A stretch of 8,919 nt of DNA from assembly GCA_003526465.1 (NCBI GenBank), contig DPWD01000332.1, positions 1-8,919 on the forward strand, read 5' to 3'. Positions 6,781 to 8,919 of this stretch are shown here, piece by piece. The DNA comes from Hyphomonadaceae bacterium. GTDB taxonomy: Bacteria > Pseudomonadota > Alphaproteobacteria > Caulobacterales > Aquidulcibacteraceae. Position numbers and translations under genes: made by a program. The notes under the pieces were generated by a model, which was given only the letters and a program-made list of their open reading frames with translations, made no database searches and was not told the DNA's origin. Position 1 is the first letter of the stretch. Every line of letters starts with the position of its first letter.

Positions 6781-6854
6781 CAGTCGGCAGTCGGCAATGG
6801 GCAGTCGCTCTGGCGCCGCAGCCTTGCCGACTGCCTACTGCCGATTGCCGACTG
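6781..6854. repeat. Inverted array of 7-bp units (CAGTCGG family)
   Basis: Four plus-strand heptads at 6781-6808 (CAGTCGG, CAGTCGG, CAATGGG, CAGTCGC) face four inverted heptads at 6827-6854 (CCGACTG, CCTACTG, CCGATTG, CCGACTG) across an 18-nt spacer. By my pairing, 24 of 28 positions are complementary. The array fills almost the whole gap between merR and the acyl-CoA dehydrogenase gene and ends about 6 nt before the latter's AGGAG. It has no T-run, so it does not look like an ordinary terminator. Confidence 0.88.
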
Positions 6855-6857
6855 CCG

Positions 6858-7304
6858 CTAGTGCGCCTCTTCCAAACGCTTCTTGGCTTCTTTCTCGAAC
6901 GCGCGCGCCGCGCCCATGGCCGCGGGCGTGGCGGGCTTTGAGAGGAAATCCTCGAGTTGGCGGACGCTCTTGCGCAAGGCGTCGATCGCCTCGTCGACAT
7001 GGCGGCGCTGCTGCTCAAGCGCTATTATCCGGGCATTGAAGCGCTTCAGCGCGACTTGCGCCTGCGCCCGCTGGTCAACCTTGTAGAGGTCCAGAAGCTC
7101 TTTGATCTCAACGAGCGAGAGCCCGACACGCTTGCCGCGCACGATCAGTTGCAGCTTGGCGCGGTCCTTGTGCGAGTAGACCCGGTTCAGCCCGTCGCGC
7201 CGCGGCGAGAGCAATCCTTTGTCCTCGTAGAAGCGCAGCGCGCGCGGCGTGATTTCGAACTCGCGCGCTAGTTGCGAAATGCCAAAAGTCCGCTCTTCCG
7301 CCAT
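6858..7304 (-). CDS. MerR-family transcriptional regulator, LiuR-like
   Basis: This 148-residue DNA-binding regulator has the MerR winged helix-turn-helix at 6-75: FGISQLAREFEITPRALRFY, then EDKGLLSPRRDGLNRVY with the second wing at about 45-72 (RAKLQLIVRGKRVGLSL). A dimerising helix follows at about 80-120 (FNARIIALEQQRRHVDEAI), then a short charged tail. There are no Cys residues, so it is not a metal- or redox-sensing MerR of the CueR/SoxR kind. The IVRGKRVGLSL stretch resembles the LiuR group that controls branched-chain amino acid and fatty acid catabolism in proteobacteria; that assignment is from memory of the family. ATG 7304 is preceded by GAGGGAG at 5 nt. It heads the beta-oxidation gene set, and two matching inverted repeats lie just upstream, so autoregulation and control of the genes below are likely. 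The ligand, probably an acyl-CoA, is inference. Confidence 0.9.
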   Translation of the reverse strand: MAEERTFGISQLAREFEITPRALRFYEDKGLLSPRRDGLNRVYSHKDRAKLQLIVRGKRVGLSLVEIKELLDLYKVDQRAQAQVALKRFNARIIALEQQRRHVDEAIDALRKSVRQLEDFLSKPATPAAMGAARAFEKEAKKRLEEAH

Positions 7305-7336
7305 GGAAACTCCCTCGGACACAAAAGTTGACGCTC

Positions 7337-7365
7337 CCATAGCTTTACGTTGACGTTTGCGTCAA
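7337..7365 (-). promoter_or_regulatory. Candidate sigma70-type promoter for merR and the beta-oxidation genes
   Basis: On the minus strand TTGACG (7365-7360) is followed 17 nt later by CTATGG (7342-7337), or by TATGGG with an 18-nt spacer. The -35 is strong and the -10 weak. Transcription would start near 7330, leaving a leader of about 25 nt with the merR ribosome-binding site. The -35 is itself one arm of the operator at 7350-7365. Confidence 0.5.
7350..7365. promoter_or_regulatory. Inverted-repeat operator 1 (TTGACG-N4-CGTCAA)
   Basis: TTGACGTTTGCGTCAA has perfect 6-bp arms around a 4-bp spacer and overlaps the candidate -35 hexamer upstream of merR. It is the kind of dyad bound by a MerR dimer, and its position suggests repression by the adjacent MerR protein. 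A single extra TTGACG half-site lies at 7328-7333, near the expected transcription start. Confidence 0.65.
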
Positions 7366-7371
7366 TCAAAA

Positions 7372-7387
7372 ATGACGTGAGCGTCAA
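7372..7387. promoter_or_regulatory. Inverted-repeat operator 2 (TGACG-N4-CGTCA)
   Basis: ATGACGTGAGCGTCAA contains perfect 5-bp arms TGACG/CGTCA, the same arms as operator 1. Its centre is 22 bp from that of operator 1, about two helical turns, so two dimers would sit on the same face of the DNA. It overlaps the stop codon of the hydroxy-acid oxidase gene. Confidence 0.6.
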
Positions 7388-8559
7388 GAATTTTCGAGCA
7401 GGTCGGGTCTGATCTGGGCGAGCGAGCAGCAGCCGCAGAGCGCCATGGTGAGGTCAAGCTCCGCCAGGAGGTATTCCAGCACCGCCTTTACGCCCGCCTC
7501 GCCGCCCAGCCCCAACCCATAAACGTAAGGCCGGCCGATCCCGACGGCGCTCGCGCCCAGTGTCAGGGCCTTGAAGATGTCGGCGCCACAGCGGACGCCG
7601 CTATCGAAGAAAACCGGAACTCGCCCGTCCACCGCCGCAACCACAGGGCCGAGCGCTGCGAGCGCGCCCATCGCGCCATCGACCTGGCGGCCGCCGTGGT
7701 TGGACACCATGATGGCGTCGTAGCCCTCGCTGACCGCTTTCGCGGCGTCGTCAGCGCGCATAATTCCCTTTAAAACAACCGGCAATTTCGTCCACGATCT
7801 GATCTTGGCGATGCGCGCCCAATCGAGGCTCGGATCGGAAAAAACCTGCGTGAAGTGCGCCGCCGCGGCGAGCGCGTTTTCTTCCGGCGGCGCCGGCAGC
7901 ATCGCGCGAAACACCGGATCGGAGGTGTATTGGGCGATGCCCTTGCCGCGCAGGAACGGCAAATAACCGAGATCGAGATCGCGTGGGCGCCAGCCGAGGA
8001 TGGTGGTGTCGAGCGTGATAAAGATTGCCTTGCAGCCGCAGGCCTCGGCGCGCTTGACGAAACTCTCCGCCAGCGCATCGGATTTGCCCCAGTATAATTG
8101 GAAAAACCGCAGGCCGTCGCCGTTTTCCTTGGCGATCTGCTCCATCGGAAACGACGCCTGACTCGAAACGATCATCGGCAGGTTGAGGTTGCGCATGGCG
8201 CGCGCGACGGCGAGGTCGCCCTCGGAGTGCGCCATTTCCAACACACCGATTGGAGATGTCATGATCGGCGCCGCCGCTGGAACGCCGAACATCTTGGCGG
8301 TAAGGTCGCGAACGCCGGCGCCGCCGAGCATGTGAGGCGATATTTCCACACGCTGTAATGCGGCGCGGTTTGCCTCCATTGTCGTTTCGATTCCGGCGCC
8401 GCCCGCAATATAGGCGAACGCCTCGGGCGTCAGTTCCGCTTTTGCCCTTGCTTCGAGTTCGGCAAAACACGTGGGGAAGTCCGGCTTGGCGCCGCTGAGC
8501 CCGCGCAAATAGATGCCCGCTTGTATTTCGGGGCCGAAAACACGTGGCGCTTCAGTCAT
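7384..8559 (-). CDS. FMN-dependent alpha-hydroxy-acid oxidase (lactate 2-monooxygenase-like)
   Basis: This 391-residue TIM-barrel flavoprotein oxidises an L-2-hydroxy acid to the 2-oxo acid, passing electrons to oxygen or another acceptor. Family residues are visible: Y50 in FAYIAGGAG, Y156 in FQLYWGK, K264 in VVLKGI, catalytic H288 with R291 in SNHGGRQVDG, and phosphate-binding DSGVRCGADIFKAL (319-332) and GIGRPYVYG (340-348). The stretch GWRPRDLDLGYLPFLRGKG at 189-207 resembles bacterial lactate 2-monooxygenases more than membrane lactate dehydrogenases (LldD). There is no membrane-binding insert or signal peptide, so it should be cytoplasmic. ATG 8559 is preceded by GGGGAG at 4 nt. It lies upstream of merR on the same strand, with its own probable promoter in the 8560-8710 gap. 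The operator pair at its 3' end suggests a separate transcription unit from the genes below. The substrate is not determined by sequence. Confidence 0.9.
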   Translation of the reverse strand: MTEAPRVFGPEIQAGIYLRGLSGAKPDFPTCFAELEARAKAELTPEAFAYIAGGAGIETTMEANRAALQRVEISPHMLGGAGVRDLTAKMFGVPAAAPIMTSPIGVLEMAHSEGDLAVARAMRNLNLPMIVSSQASFPMEQIAKENGDGLRFFQLYWGKSDALAESFVKRAEACGCKAIFITLDTTILGWRPRDLDLGYLPFLRGKGIAQYTSDPVFRAMLPAPPEENALAAAAHFTQVFSDPSLDWARIAKIRSWTKLPVVLKGIMRADDAAKAVSEGYDAIMVSNHGGRQVDGAMGALAALGPVVAAVDGRVPVFFDSGVRCGADIFKALTLGASAVGIGRPYVYGLGLGGEAGVKAVLEYLLAELDLTMALCGCCSLAQIRPDLLENS

Positions 8560-8710
8560 GGTTCTCCCCGTACTTTGGTTTACTCGCCATTAACACGGGG
8601 CCCACTTTCATCGAAACTGCAAAACTACGAGCGATTCTCGGGCTGAGGCTTCGCTTGGGGTTGGGCGTGAGCGGCAATTGGTAATTCCGCTTCGACGCGA
8701 GGGCTGAAAC
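8560..8710. promoter_or_regulatory. Divergent intergenic region with a CtrA-like box
   Basis: This 151-nt gap separates the leftward oxidase gene from the rightward PodJ-like gene and must hold promoters for both. TTTA-N7-TTAA at 8579-8593 differs at one position from the CtrA consensus TTAA-N7-TTAA, and GATTC at 8633-8637 is a GANTC (CcrM-type) site. CGAG-N5-CTCG (8629-8641) is a short dyad. GAGGG at 8699-8703 is the ribosome-binding site of the rightward gene. I see no clear -35/-10 pair. The CtrA reading is a weak match in a short sequence and could be chance. Confidence 0.35.
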
Positions 8711-8919
8711 ATGAGCGGCGCGCAAAGCTGGAAGGGCATCGACCCAAAGGTGCGAGAGGCCGCGCGCGAAGCGGCCGCACGCCAGGGCATGAGCCTGGGC
8801 GAATACCTGAACCACGCCTTGACGAGCCAGTCGCCCCAAGCGCCCGCGCCTGGCCATGCGCCAAGTTCCCTGCGTCCGCGCGCGAGCCGGTTGCCGAGCG
8901 CGGTCGGTTACGGCGATGG
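8711..8919 (+). CDS. PodJ-like / SEL1-repeat localization factor, N-terminal part only
   Basis: An open frame starts at ATG 8711, 7 nt after GAGGG, and runs without a stop to the window edge (69 full codons). Residues 1-38 read MSGAQSWKGIDPKVREAAR... followed by RQGMSLGEYLNHAL. The WKGIDPKxREAA and GMSLGEYLN blocks are characteristic of the N-termini of PodJ-like polar localization proteins and related SEL1-repeat proteins in Caulobacterales and relatives, and of other proteins with a ribbon-helix-helix-like start. A Pro/Ser/Ala-rich linker follows from about 39. The expected coiled coil, membrane span and SEL1/peptidoglycan-binding parts would lie beyond the window, so the full identity cannot be confirmed. 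It is transcribed away from the metabolic genes and is probably unrelated to them. It is the only plus-strand gene I accept. Confidence 0.72.
   Translation, partial: MSGAQSWKGIDPKVREAAREAAARQGMSLGEYLNHALTSQSPQAPAPGHAPSSLRPRASRLPSAVGYGD

Noticed and set aside
6781..6854. Heptad array as a CRISPR array
   Set aside because: Units are only 7 bp, adjacent without spacers, and arranged in inverted halves. No cas gene is nearby.
6764..7018. N-terminal extension of the acyl-CoA dehydrogenase into the merR region
   Set aside because: The frame stays open upstream to 7018, but it translates the heptad repeat and another frame of merR. ATG 6763 has a good ribosome-binding site and gives the normal family N-terminus.
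7305..7340. Upstream ATG of merR at 7340, adding 12 residues
   Set aside because: The extra residues would lie upstream of the predicted transcription start and have no homology to MerR N-termini. ATG 7304 has GAGGGAG at 5 nt.
8552..8857. Minus-strand open frame of 101 codons at the right edge
   Set aside because: It is antisense to the PodJ-like start and crosses the intergenic region. It has no motif and overlaps the oxidase start.

Overview
The window reads as chromosomal DNA of a GC-rich alphaproteobacterium, most likely in or near the Caulobacterales/Hyphomonadaceae. The reasons are the style of the beta-oxidation enzymes, the LiuR-like MerR regulator, and a truncated gene at the right edge whose first residues resemble the N-terminus of PodJ-like/SEL1-repeat localization factors of that group. 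This placement is inference; no rRNA or other phylogenetic marker is present.

All complete genes lie on the minus strand, so transcription runs right to left. In that order they are: an FMN-dependent alpha-hydroxy-acid oxidase (8559-7384), a MerR-family regulator (7304-6858), a 595-residue acyl-CoA dehydrogenase with the extra C-terminal domain of the DmdC-like group (6763-4976), an 86-residue Lys/Ala/Pro-rich protein with a short helical tail (4976-4716), an OsmC-family protein (4613-4155), an acetyl-CoA acyltransferase (4030-2819), a DUF559 (Vsr-like) endonuclease-domain protein (2819-2307), and a fused enoyl-CoA hydratase/3-hydroxyacyl-CoA dehydrogenase (2304-112). On the plus strand only the first 69 codons of the PodJ-like gene are seen (8711 to the window end).

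Functionally, the dehydrogenase, the hydratase/hydroxyacyl dehydrogenase and the thiolase together carry every step of one beta-oxidation cycle. The MerR gene stands at the head of this set. Just upstream of it are two inverted repeats with TGACG/CGTCA arms, centred 22 bp apart, one of which covers a good -35 hexamer. The simplest model is an autoregulated, LiuR-like control of fatty-acyl or branched-chain acyl-CoA catabolism.

The most unusual part is the 2307-2819 block. The DUF559 gene sits between thiolase and fadB, where its function is not obviously needed. It is bracketed by two inverted copies of a roughly 58-bp double-hairpin repeat that also encode its N- and C-terminal tails. A third, gene-less copy lies at 4641-4696. 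The pattern suggests a small repeat/endonuclease cassette inserted in the operon with overlapping start and stop codons. Other repeats are an inverted array of 7-bp units at 6781-6854, immediately before the acyl-CoA dehydrogenase ribosome-binding site, and short dispersed repeats at 1-89 and 4114-4128. I see no tRNA, rRNA, CRISPR array, insertion sequence with a transposase, or convincing intrinsic terminator. No gene-free stretch exceeds about 150 bases.
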